Origin: Pelodera strongyloides
Lineage: Eukaryota; Nematoda; Chromadorea; Rhabditida; Rhabditidae
Assembly (NCBI GenBank): GCA_036852015.1
Contig: JAANDG010000031.1
Location: 1-64,000 of the forward strand
Direction: 5' to 3'
DNA: 64,000 bases
Part shown: in pieces, positions 26,191 to 36,100 of the stretch
Layout of the letters: the number at the start of each line of letters is the position of its first letter
How positions within the stretch are numbered: the stretch's first letter is position 1
The notes under the pieces: model-generated
What the model saw: only the letters and a program-made list of their open reading frames with translations
The model's database searches: none
Told to the model about the DNA's origin: nothing
Program-made: the position numbers and the translations under genes

Positions 26191-26957
26191 AATTATTGCT
26201 GCATTGGATGTAAGAATGTGATTGTAGATTTGATTTACTTGTATAAATGTTGTGATGATTATGGTCTTGTAGCTATTTATTTATTTTGAATAAAGTTTGA
26301 ATTTATTGTGCTTGGTGGTTGTGTTTGGTAACGAAACAGAAGGTAAACGCAGAATTTTGGGGTTGATTAGCTAACGTTAGCATCGTGAAGGAGAGGGTTT
26401 TTACACGGGTAATGTAATGGTTGGTTGAAAAGTGGAAGTCCATGTGATTGTTTGAGATTAACCGGTAATTGGTAGCTAAACGAAATGATGAACGGATTTA
26501 TTAGTGAAAACATTTCAAGTTGAAGTATTTCTGCGGGAAAATTTTAAGCAAAACGCAGTGTTTCGGTTGCAAGGTATAAGAAAATCGGATTTTTATGTTC
26601 ACTTCTACATTTTGGCAGAACGATCGTTGTATGTTAGGAGAAGAACGACCAACTAAAAATTTAGTTTCCGTTCAATTATGGTCGACAAGTTTTTATTGTA
26701 AAGAGTTCACCGTTTAGTGTTTGCATGCAAACTGGCTTGGTATACATTTCTCTGGCCCTCAGGCGCGCGGCGCGGACATGCAAATCCGCGTCCGCGGGAA
26801 AAGTGTTTGCCTTGAAAAACACGAAACAGAGAAATAATTTGCCCATCCCTCTTTTCTGCGTCGCCGCCTTTCCCATGTGAAAAAGACATATTTTTCCCGC
26901 GGAGGCGGATTCGCCTCCGCGGAGGCGGAGGCGGATGAGAACGGATGAGAACAGTCA

Positions 26958-27125
26958 CTGAGAGCCGATGAGTTGCGCGCCGCAACATTTCGGGAAACAA
27001 AATGGGCGCCGCAAAGGAATGGGAAACAAAATGCGCGCCGAAAAGAAATGGGGCGCGAAATGCGCGCCGATCCTTTGCGGGAAACACTTTTCTCGGTTCG
27101 GCGCGCAAGCCCCGCAACTTTTCCG
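26958..27125. repeat. GC-rich minisatellite with GCGCGCC units (copy 1)
   Basis: Units of about 29 bp, such as AAAATGCGCGCCGAAAAGAA followed by ATGGGGCGC, repeat four to five times after GATGAGTTGCGCGCCGC. The region is far more GC-rich than its surroundings. A clear second copy lies at 63304-63448. Confidence 0.75.
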
Positions 27126-27652
27126 CACCGTTGGCCGGGCTACAGGGTGTAAGCCCTTTACGTCGTTCCATGGAGTCTACTTTTCCCCTTCACTATAACG
27201 TCGACGAATGCAATGTCACGTACTGCTAATTGTCTCTATTCAACGGCTAACTGTAAGTTGTGAGGTTAATTCACTTCAGTGTTTGTAGTTTGAAGTGTGT
27301 AGTATGCTCTTTTGTAAAATTAGCATACTGCTAATCTGCATACCGTTCTGAATAGTCTAGGCTGATATGTGAAGTCGGAGTTGGATTCTGCGCCGAGTGT
27401 TCACCGCGCGACACACTTGCCGGTAAGCTAACTCTAATGTGGTATAACAACTGGTTTTTGAAGCTTTGAACAAATGGTTTTTAAATCTGCATTCCGACGT
27501 ATTTATGCTCGTATATTTCTCTATTACCGCCTGTCATACCTTTTTAATACAAGTGGTGCATTAATGGTTAACCTGCCGCGCGCTTCCAAGAACCAAGGAG
27601 TTCGCCACTTGTGCGCCACTCGTGCGCCAATTAGAAATTATTCATTTCCAGA

Positions 27653-30500
27653 ATGCTCGCCTTCAAGCGGGTGATTATATTCATCCTTCTGTTCGTTGCA
27701 CTGGCCCTTGGAATTATCGGCGTTTTCTTTGCAAGTGAGATATTGATTGAATTTAATTTTTATTGTAAAAAGTAATCAAATCAGAAGGGGTAAATGATAT
27801 AATAATAGAGTATAATATAAGGGGAATCGAAAATAGTCTGCCCATACACAAATGGCTTTAGCCAGAATATAAACTTTACAACAAGTTTCCAATCTTATTT
27901 TAATAAATCCAAAAAAAAAAAAGTTGTTGTGCTTTTTAGGCTGGAGTGACATGACTGGAAAAGCTAGTGGAAAGGTTCTTGTTCTTTCTTTGCTGACAAA
28001 CATTTCTCTGATAGAAGATGTTTCATCTAATTTATTACCAGTTTTTTTTTTATCTTACACATAAAGAGTTTATTCAATTAATTGACGTGACACGGACCTG
28101 GTAGTTGACCTGATAGTTGATCTGATTGTGGGGCTGCTGACCTACAAGGGTAGTTGGCCTGATTGTGGGGCTGCTGACCTACAGGGGTACTTGACCTGAT
28201 TGTGGGCTGCTGACCTACAAGGGTGGTTGATCTGATTGTGGGGCTGCTGACCTACAAGGGTAGTTGGCCTGATTGTGGGGCTGCTGACCTACAAGGGTGG
28301 TTGACCCGATTTTGGAGCTGCTGGCCTGCCATTGCGCATCATTTTCCGCCCGCGCTCATCGTAAGAAAGTGTGGCACTGATGAAAGCACCGTCCAATTTC
28401 AGGATGAGTTGAGCATGGGATTTTTCTCGTTTTGCAAGAAACCTGGAGTTAAAACCACAGGATCGGACAGCTGGGCTGCATGCAAGGAATTCTTCGGGGT
28501 GAGTATTTGGCACAAATAACACTAATGTGTAGGCAACGTTTGTCCGAAGTTTGTCTGTGACCACGTTACGATCAAGTGCAGGATTGATTACAAAAAAGCA
28601 CGGAGAACAGCGCAGCTTGCTAAATCCGCTCTCAAAAATACGACGAAAAACTGCTGACTCATGATTATCCAATTAACATGTACTATACGTGTATATATGA
28701 CGAAGCCTTAAAGGGAGAGGCCCACGAGAAAAAAGTTGACCTCAATTTAATTACACAGAATGTCCGGAAGCTCAGAAATATTTCTGTGAAAACCGCATCT
28801 ATTTGCATCTAGAACTCGCAGAGATATTCTATGCTAAACAGTTCGGCCAGGCACCGTAGTTAGAAAGAGTAAAATACCTTTTTATAGTTTATGCCCGTCC
28901 ATTATCATTCTTTCTCTACATAATAATTGTTAAGCGAATGAAGAACATTACTACCATTATAACAAAGCGTTTCCAATACTGTAATGCCATAAAAGAGCAA
29001 AAATTGTTTCAGACTACGGTGCCTGGCCGAACTGTTTAGCATAGAATATATCTGCGAGTTCTAGATGCAAAGATATGCGGTTTTCGCAGTAATATTTCCG
29101 AGATTCCGGACATTCTGTTCAAGTAAATTGAGGAAACATTTTTTCTCGTGGGCCTCTCCCTTTAATTTTGCAATGTACGCCTGAAATACCTTGTTAATGT
29201 TTGCCACAAATTTCAGCTGCTCTCCCCTTGGTTGAAGGCCGCCTTGATACTTACAAACCTCGGTGTTCTCTTCAATATATGCTCGCTTATCGCCGGAATA
29301 TTCTTTCTCATTCCCAAGACTGAACACGTGAGTTTTGTATTCTTCGTGTCAGGCCTTCCGCGTTTGTGCCGCACACCGCGGCCGGAAAAAAAACTCGCGC
29401 CGAAAGTATGGCACACCGGGAGCGCACTCTTGGCGGGGTGCTACAGGTGCGCCAACAGTTCGCGGCAACCTTGGCATCATCTCGCGCCGGGTGATTTTAC
29501 CCCACTTCTCAAGGTGTTCATCCACGAGAATCTTCTAGCTCAGACGGGGACCCTGTCTCCTTTTTGTCTGTTTTCAGTAATGGTAGTGGTCACCAAATGG
29601 TCAATGATCGGTCGCAAATGTTTTTAAAGCGAAATACCGGCCGGTTTTTGAAACACGTCGAGTATACCAGCATTCTTATGCAGCTCATGCAAATGAACAT
29701 AAATTAGAATAGAAAATCGAGCTAAATTCGAGTAACTTAGCATAAATACGTAAGAATTCAGTTGTCACAATGTGTTTTAAAAACCGGCTGGTATTTTGCT
29801 TTAAACCATTCGGAGAAATTTTGAAAAAATATGTTCAGGGTGGTGGAATCGTGCTCGGAATCGCCAACTCTCTTTCCATAATTGGCTACGTTACCGGAGG
29901 CATTTTGTGGGCCTCATTCTACCAGAGCTTTATTGATTTTGTTGGTACGTAATTTCGAATTCTTATCAAAACTACTCATGAGGTGTGCTAACTTCCCAAG
30001 ATTAACACCGTGCGTCGTTCATGGCATAAACTCGTTGACGAACTGACAGACGACCATCCGAATTAGCATATTGCATAAGCTTGGATAGTTGCTTCAGCTC
30101 GTAACCATACCACCGTCGCGATTAGAATATTAGGTATGGTGAAAATTAGAAACGTATCATAGATAGACAGAATTTTGGGAAACACTACATATATTTGGAT
30201 GGTGGTTTTGAGTTTTTCCCGCCGAGTTTTATGCCCTGGGTCGTTAGTCGGTCCATAGCGTGAATTTTCGTTTCGTGCGCATGAGACTTTGCTTCTGCCT
30301 AACAGTATGTCTGATCATATTAATTTGCATACAACATATGGGAATGTAAATGTCCCAAATACGTTTCAAAAACTGGCCGTTGGTCCGCTTTAATCCACCA
30401 CTTTCAGAAGAGAATCACGCAGAAATTTTCAAATCAGACGGTGGAGGCATTGCCTTTTCTGTGAGCTTACTCATCATTGCCGGAATACTGGAACTTATAG
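27653..30500 (+). CDS. Claudin/PMP22-like four-span membrane protein (3' end unresolved)
   Basis: Six exons join in frame: 27653-27734, 27940-27974, 28403-28498, 29217-29327, 29839-29944, 30408-30500, giving about 174 residues. Four hydrophobic segments are visible: VIIFILLFVALALGIIGVFF in exon 1, ILTNLGVLFNICSLIAGIFF in exon 4, IVLGIANSLSIIGYVTGGIL in exon 5 and IAFSVSLLIIAGILELI in exon 6. The first extracellular loop has SWSD, then MGFFSFC and a second Cys (SWAACKEF), recalling the claudin pattern W...G-L-W-x-x-C...C with Phe for the second Trp. Claudin-type proteins organise epithelial barriers or act as channel subunits. The ATG lies one base after CATTTCCAG. The last exon needs phase 1; acceptors near 30917, 30935 and 31002 are candidates. 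The family assignment is by topology and spacing only. Confidence 0.68.
28095..28330. repeat. Tandem repeat, about 37-bp unit (claudin-like gene intron)
   Basis: Six or so copies of a unit beginning GACCTGATTGTGGGGCTGCT and continuing GACCTACAAGGGTAGTTG. Spacing is regular but units differ in length, and no spacers are unique, so this is a minisatellite. Confidence 0.9.
28708..29165. mobile_element. TTAA fold-back MITE family C, copy 1, 458 bp
   Basis: Begins TTAAAGGGAGAGGCCCACGA and ends TCGTGGGCCTCTCCCTTTAA, a perfect 20-bp terminal match with TTAA at both ends. Complementarity continues inwards for about 180 bp (AATGTCCGGAA, AACTCGCAGAGATAT, AACAGTTCGGCCAGG). It lies within an intron of the claudin-like gene. 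A 459-bp relative lies at 36672-37130. Confidence 0.92.
29624..29804. mobile_element. TTAA MITE family A, copy 8 (claudin-like gene intron)
   Basis: TTAAAGCGAAATACCGGCCG at the left and GGCTGGTATTTTGCTTTAA at the right, with a central ATGCAAAT. The right end is 34 bases before exon 5 of the claudin-like gene. Confidence 0.92.
30020..30240. repeat. Family D repeat (claudin-like gene intron)
   Basis: Left end GGCATAAACTCGTTGACGAAC is opposed by right end CGCCGAGTTTTATGCCC, and the interior shares TTAGAAACGTATCATAG with the repeat at 17396-17612. The element is non-coding. Confidence 0.55.
30318..30394. mobile_element. Partial TTAA MITE family A, right half (claudin-like gene intron)
   Basis: ATTTGCAT octamer followed by ACGTTTCAAAAACTGGCCGT and CCGCTTTAAT. 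Only the right half is present. It ends about 14 bases before exon 6, so its CTTTAAT end lies where a branch point is expected. Confidence 0.6.
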
Positions 30501-31146
30501 GTGAGCGATTATTGTTAGGCGTTGAAAGCCGAGCGCCAAATAAGAGCTGCGCACCTGGTCTTGAGCCGCAAATGAGCCAAATGTGCGCCATGGTTTGCTT
30601 AAGTTTGCTTTAGAGAATAGTAGCGAAAGATTTCGTTCTACGGCCTCAAATCGAATCAAGAATTTGATTCTAATTGATGGCAAACTGAAATGCTGGTAAC
30701 GTACACTGATGAAACTTGGTTTTGCGCGGCGAGCTCCTGTCGCGGAACTTCCGCGCGGCGATGGACATGCGAGACCTTGGCGCACTAAACAAGGCAGCAC
30801 GGTAATAACCATTTTTTTTAGTCGACATCATGAAATGCTGTTTCCCCGGATGAACAAACGAGTTTTTTTCCGAAGAAAATGCCTAAACACCTCGTTTTAT
30901 TATGTCTCACTCTTAGGCTATTAATTGTGTATTTTAGAGTATTTATTGTTTTGAGGTTATGACAAGGTGCACTCTTTCTTATTTTCTTTTGCCTTTCCGT
31001 AGACAAAGTTGAATATTTCACCAAGAGCAAGCAATATTTATATACTAAATTTGCTTGTCAGTATAGAGAGAATCATTTGAATAAAGTTTCAACCCGCCCT
31101 TGTGTCCAGCCTACGCCATCCCAAAATTTGAAGTCCCGGCATGAAA

Positions 31147-31220
31147 GGGGCAATGGCGCAGAGACAGAGCGCGTGCTCTCTGTGCAATTGGTCGGTGGTT
31201 CGAGTCCGGCACACCTCGAC
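31147..31220 (+). repeat. tRNA-like segment 1 of the 31-32 kb cluster
   Basis: A-box-like TGGCGCAGAGACAGAGCG and B box GGTTCGAGTCC at tRNA spacing. The acceptor arms (GGGGCAA / CACACCTC) do not pair fully, so it is probably a pseudogene or SINE head. Confidence 0.5.
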
Positions 31221-31671
31221 ACAGGTTCCGCCCAATGGTGTTATCTGTAACTCAGGTATGCGAAATAGTTGCGAAGACGTGTTGCGGGCCGCTTCGTAGC
31301 GCGTTCGGTGTCAAAATCTTCACACATTTAGCATAAATGTAAAGTTAATAATATAAAGTTCAATTTTATACGAAAACTAAAAATACTTTTTTCTCGATAT
31401 TTTGCTATTCACAAAGTTAGGTTTAGTTGTATTAAGATTTGTAACCTACAGATTATATATATTCTAGTAGCATGCAAAAAATATGTCTTCAAAAGTAAAG
31501 TGTTTATTTTAAACTATGCATTTTCACATGTGACGCTCTAATATATCAAAAGAATTTCTATTCGTTCTATAAAGAAATCTGTGACAAGCTAACTAGAAAA
31601 ATGGAACTTAGTAGCGTTTTCATAAAACACGTGCGAGAAGAGGTTCCCCAAGTAAATGGACAGAACCACGA

Positions 31672-31742
31672 GCCTCATAGCGCAGTGTGTGAGTCCTACG
31701 CTAGCGAGCAATGGGTCGAAGGTTCGATTCTAGCCGTGCATC
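31672..31742 (+). repeat. tRNA-like segment 2 of the 31-32 kb cluster
   Basis: A-box-like TAGCGCAGTGTGTGAG and B box GGTTCGATTCT at tRNA spacing. No clean acceptor stem. Confidence 0.45.
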
Positions 31743-32060
31743 CACGGTCCCGGAGAATACGGCAATTATCCTTTCGGAACAAAATGGTGCCAAATAATTG
31801 TGTTGAACGTTTCTCATTGCCGGACAATTAGCAGATGGGTCAGATAACCTCACTACATTACATCTATTTTTGTGAAATTATGATTATGATGATATTTATG
31901 ATTTTTGTGAAATAATACATTAAAAAACATATCGTAACCTTATTTATATAATAACTTATTATGATATTTCGATTATTTACCTCCCTCAAACATAATTAAC
32001 ACACTGTGAACATACAACATCTGCGCTACACCGAAGCAAAATGGCGAACCACTATGTCAT

Positions 32061-32130
32061 TATGGCCGAGTCGGTAAGGTGCGTGAGTGCAACCCACACA
32101 ACCCGGGTTCGAGTCCCGCATCAGAATCCC
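32061..32130 (+). repeat. tRNA-like segment 3 of the 31-32 kb cluster
   Basis: A box TGGCCGAGTCGGTAAGG, of the form usual in Leu and Ser tRNAs, then B box GGGTTCGAGTCCC with a paired T stem. There is no long variable arm and the acceptor arms do not pair well, so it is unlikely to be a working tRNA-Leu or tRNA-Ser. Confidence 0.5.
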
Positions 32131-32670
32131 CGAATTTCACCCCGGTGTTTTTCGGAGTTATTACGGTGCGTAAATAAATTGTGTCATATCGTTGCATGTG
32201 TTGCCTAGGCGTATGTGCAGCAATAACGTCCCAACAACCTATTGATTTATGTTTATTTAGCTATTTGGAAAAATAGAAAATGCTAATTTGTATTTTTATT
32301 GAGGCAAATAAACCATAAATACCGATTCATTTTTACAAGACGAATAAGCTAGTATTAAACTAACTTATACAGAGTATTACAAGAACAAAAACTAACCGTA
32401 CAAAGCATTACAAGCTTACAAAGTGTAGAAAGCTGTCAAAATATAAAATTGCTAGTATAAGTAAGTGAACAAAACACGTAGAACCGTAATGAAGTTCATC
32501 AGCATATAAAATAGATAAGCATAGAGCCATCGCACAATTATAAATACAGTCCATGAAATAAGTGAAGTACGTGAGCGTAAAAAAGAGTGCACATATTATC
32601 TGATTATCGGATCTAACTTTCTCTTGGATACCTAACAATAATGCGGAAGGGTGAACTCGAAAAAGTTATT

Positions 32671-32852
32671 TTAAAGCGAAATACCGGCAGGTTTTTGAAA
32701 CGCATCGTGGAATTCTTACGTACTTATGCAAAGTTGCTCGAATTTGGCTCGTTTTTTTTATTCTAATTTATGTTCTTTGCACAAGCTACATAAACACATA
32801 AAATGCTGGTGTGCTCGACTGCTTCAAAAAACCGGCCGGTATTTCGCTTTAA
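32671..32852. mobile_element. TTAA MITE family A, copy 10
   Basis: TTAAAGCGAAATACCGGCAG at the left and GGCCGGTATTTCGCTTTAAA at the right. The octamer position reads TTTGCACA, a degenerate form. Intergenic, 288 bases beyond the ELMO stop codon. Confidence 0.92.
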
Positions 32853-33077
32853 AGCAACTGCAATCGTAGGAAAACTATGTACACTGAAGAAACAAGGCTA
32901 GGATATTCTTATTGGCAAACTAACTGGAATCGGTTAACTATTAAATATTGAGTTATAGGCGGAGGATGGGCTCAATACAAAATTGTTGAACGCACAATAC
33001 TCTCTCAGCGTTAGGGTACCTAAGGTAGGAAGAAGCCTCCCCACCTGATCGGAAAGGGAAAGGGCTCCGTACCCAAC

Positions 33078-33095
33078 GGGGAGGGAAGGGAGGGG
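33078..33095 (+). other. Potential G-quadruplex sequence
   Basis: Four G runs (4, 3, 3, 4) are separated by loops of one or two A: GGGGAGGGAAGGGAGGGG. It lies 45 bases beyond the ELMO stop on the opposite strand, so the ELMO transcript would carry the C-rich complement. Confidence 0.7.
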
Positions 33096-33139
33096 AAGTC
33101 TGTCGCCGGACGCCGAATACGACCTCCTACGCTAATTGC

Positions 33140-36100
33140 CTAATCATCCAACTTGGGTATCCACGAAAAGTCTTCTGGCAGGGGCGCTGGTTCTATAGCA
33201 GTGCTCGGGTGTGGTACGTGTATGAGACGAAGTCGGACTTCAATGTTCAAAAGTCGATCCACAGTGGATTTGGTGTCCTCACTGCAAGAAAACACGATTA
33301 ACAAAACACAGTCAGTGGTAACTTTGCGGAGCGCAAGCGGCAAAGTTATGGCGTACATGCTGCAAAGATTGGGATTAGCTCTTATGCATGCGGCTATAAA
33401 ATGGCATGCGTGTGTCCGCCAAAATCACGCCGCTTGCTCGCCAACGTCACTCGAATGCGGCTGCGAAGCGAAATACCCTAGCTTGAACAACACACACACA
33501 CACGCGTCTGCAGGACACTGAGGACAGTGAGGCCTGCGTGCTGGTGAATACGGCCTCTAATCAGTTGACTTGAACTATATCAATTTCTTGATCATACTCA
33601 CCTGATCTCATCCTTATTGATTAAATCGCGGAGCCCGTCCAACCACGTGAACATGTCCCGCTCACTATGAGCACATGCGACCAGCACCTCGGGCGAGGAG
33701 CCAATTTGCTCAGGGAAGATCGACAAACGGATACCACTAATGTACGACGAGCTCTGAAAATGCCTACATATATAATGTATACGCTTTATGACTTAAAAGA
33801 GCTAGAATTACGATGAGGCATAATAAGTCAGACATACTATGCTTAGACCCAACAAACTGTGCACCGCACATTTCCTAGCGAAGACTAGTTTTTTTCTCGG
33901 GCTTGATTTATCAAATGACACCCCGAATATAATATCAAGCAACAAGCTCCCAGTTGCGCCCTAGCATTAAATGGTCAGGAAAGTACAAAAATCTACGCGG
34001 CATGTATGGAGCAGAAAGAAGCGAAAATAAAGTTAGTTTATATGTTCAATACTAACCTTTCTCGAAGATTTATCATTCTCGTCACCCCGAACAACATCCG
34101 CGATTTGGGTAACGTGAACTGAAATGAAAACCAATAAAAATTAATAATCAAGGAACTCATTGTGGGCGAATCGATAAATTGATATGGCCACGTCAATAAC
34201 ATTTTTTAGGGATACTTGGAAACCCCCATGAACAAAAGTTCACAGAGGCTTGGAAGTAATATGATGGAATTGAGATCCCAGGAAAATCAATAAATCGATG
34301 TCTGATGATAAAATGATCAATACCTTTTCTCTGATTCAAAGGTGCATGAATTCCTTCGACAAATGGGTCGACGTCACACTCGATGAGTAATAGTTCCTTC
34401 TCATTTTGGTCGAGTTTCCAGAACATGTATTGATCTAAAAAAATATGAGGTGAGTGCGGCAAACAGTCAAGGAAAGCTAGCCATCAAATCGAACACATGC
34501 AGATACAAAAGGCGTGTCAACTGGAATGGCACACCTTTGGCACACTCGTGGTCCTGACGTGCCCATGCCACTCTAGAGGATGGCCACTCGGCTAGGGACC
34601 TCACTTTCTTGCGCTGCGCTGATAGTGCGGACTATCTATCTCCCGCTCGCGTTGAAGGTTCCGCCGCCCCAAATTGACCGATTTCGTTTTGCGCACAGCT
34701 CGCTGCGCAACAATTGGTACCTCCCAACTGACCTCTCAACGATTTGCTCTTCCCGTACTTCTTAAACGTGTATCCCTGTTTCATAAAATTCTTGCGATTT
34801 TTCCGCACCAATTGCTCAATCGACGGTCGGAGACCGGAACGAAGTTCACTAAAATGAACAAAATAAGTTGTTAAACCAGCGGTAGGGAATACGCCTGCCT
34901 TTCACCTTTTACCCGCCCTTCCCAGCCATGGGACTTCCAGAAACTCCAATATTTTAGCTAAAACTGTCACGCCGGGCAATACATTTTTTGGCTGTACGTG
35001 ATGAATGTGGCGTGCATAATCTGTGTGAAACATATGAAACTTAAAGCGAATTACCGGCCGGTTTTTGAAACGCATAGTGGACAACTGAAGACTTACGCAT
35101 TTATGCTATCTCGACTTTTTATTCTAAATTATGCTCATTTGCATATGCTGCAAAAGAATTCTGGTCTAAAGGATGCGTTTCAAAAAGCAGCCGGCATTTC
35201 GCTTTAAAAACTGCTCACTTCACAATTTCCGATCCAAGCTCTGCAATCTCCTTTTGATTGTCTTCTTGTTCCCAGATTTCCTGAAAATTCATATTTTATT
35301 CCAAGCGCTGCCTCTAAGTTCTCCACGAAAAAGGCTCACCCCGATTTGGCACACATTTGGCACAATTGCGGCACCCATTTTTTACCCTTTTATATTACCA
35401 TAAAGAGTGCCAAGACACCGCGGCACAAGAGCAGCATACCTTCATCTTCGAATAGGGCAGCTTGTCCAGTTCTTGCTGCAGTACATGCTCATCTGACGGA
35501 CGTTTATTAATTGCTCGACTTAATTGCTGCGCAACTACTTTCGACACCTGAAAGAAAAAACAATAACAATAGCTACCCTTCCTCCGAACCAATCCTTGAA
35601 ACATCAGGTGCAAAAAATGGGAGCAATATATATGTTATTGTTAGAAAAATTAACGCGCTAAACACAGTGTTTCAAAAAGAAGCCAAAAATAATGATCTTG
35701 TACTACCCATACTGTGATTTCTTTCCGGCCATTTCCAAAACCAAAAGCGAAAGCTAGTAGAGCGGAGTTTTTATAGATTTGATACTATATGTTCCCTAAG
35801 GTGACACATCAACCCGACGGTAGCGTCACTCCAACACCCCCATATAGTTCATATTCATAACCCACAAAAAAATACTCGCCTTATCCAGCTCTTCAGTGAC
35901 CGCGTGCATTTCCCGCCACGTTTTATGAAACAACCGAGCTACAGTACCAAAGAACACAAATGTTGGTTGATGCGCGGAGAAAAGGAACTCCATCAACTTG
36001 TATAGATTGTCATCATCTAAAGGAAGCATCATCATCACGTAGAACATTCCCAGGAAAAAAAGACTGTGTGGGTCCTGCTTGTGCTGCTGCGAGCACATCT

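Larger units (their letters stand above)
25916..27651. other. PRP4K 3' UTR and spacer to the claudin-like gene
   Basis: Contains the PRP4K 3' UTR with AATAAA at 26289-26294, a truncated family A MITE inside that UTR (26060-26190), and a GC-rich minisatellite (26958-27125). Open frames across the GC-rich part reflect its composition. No further gene is supported. Confidence 0.6.
30501..33139. other. Convergent intergenic region with a cluster of tRNA-like segments
   Basis: Lies between the 3' ends of the claudin-like gene (plus) and ELMO (minus). It holds the missing last exon of the former, three tRNA-like segments at 31147-32127, a family A MITE (32671-32852) and a G-run cluster (33078-33095). 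No other gene is supported. Confidence 0.55.

Noticed and set aside
26707..27171. 154-codon minus-strand frame, similar to one near 63228-63536
   Set aside because: Both cross copies of the same GC-rich minisatellite; indels between copies are not multiples of three, so the shared peptide is not under coding constraint.
25916..27652. Nematode-type operon joining PRP4K and the claudin-like gene
   Set aside because: The distance from AATAAA (26289) to the next start is about 1.36 kb, much more than the roughly 100 bp typical of such operons, although both show trans-splice-like acceptors.
28095..28330. Regular 37-bp repeats, CRISPR-like in period
   Set aside because: No unique spacers and the units vary in length; it lies in an intron of a split gene.
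31147..32130. Functional tRNA genes
   Set aside because: A and B boxes are present but acceptor stems do not pair and the Leu/Ser-like one lacks a long variable arm.
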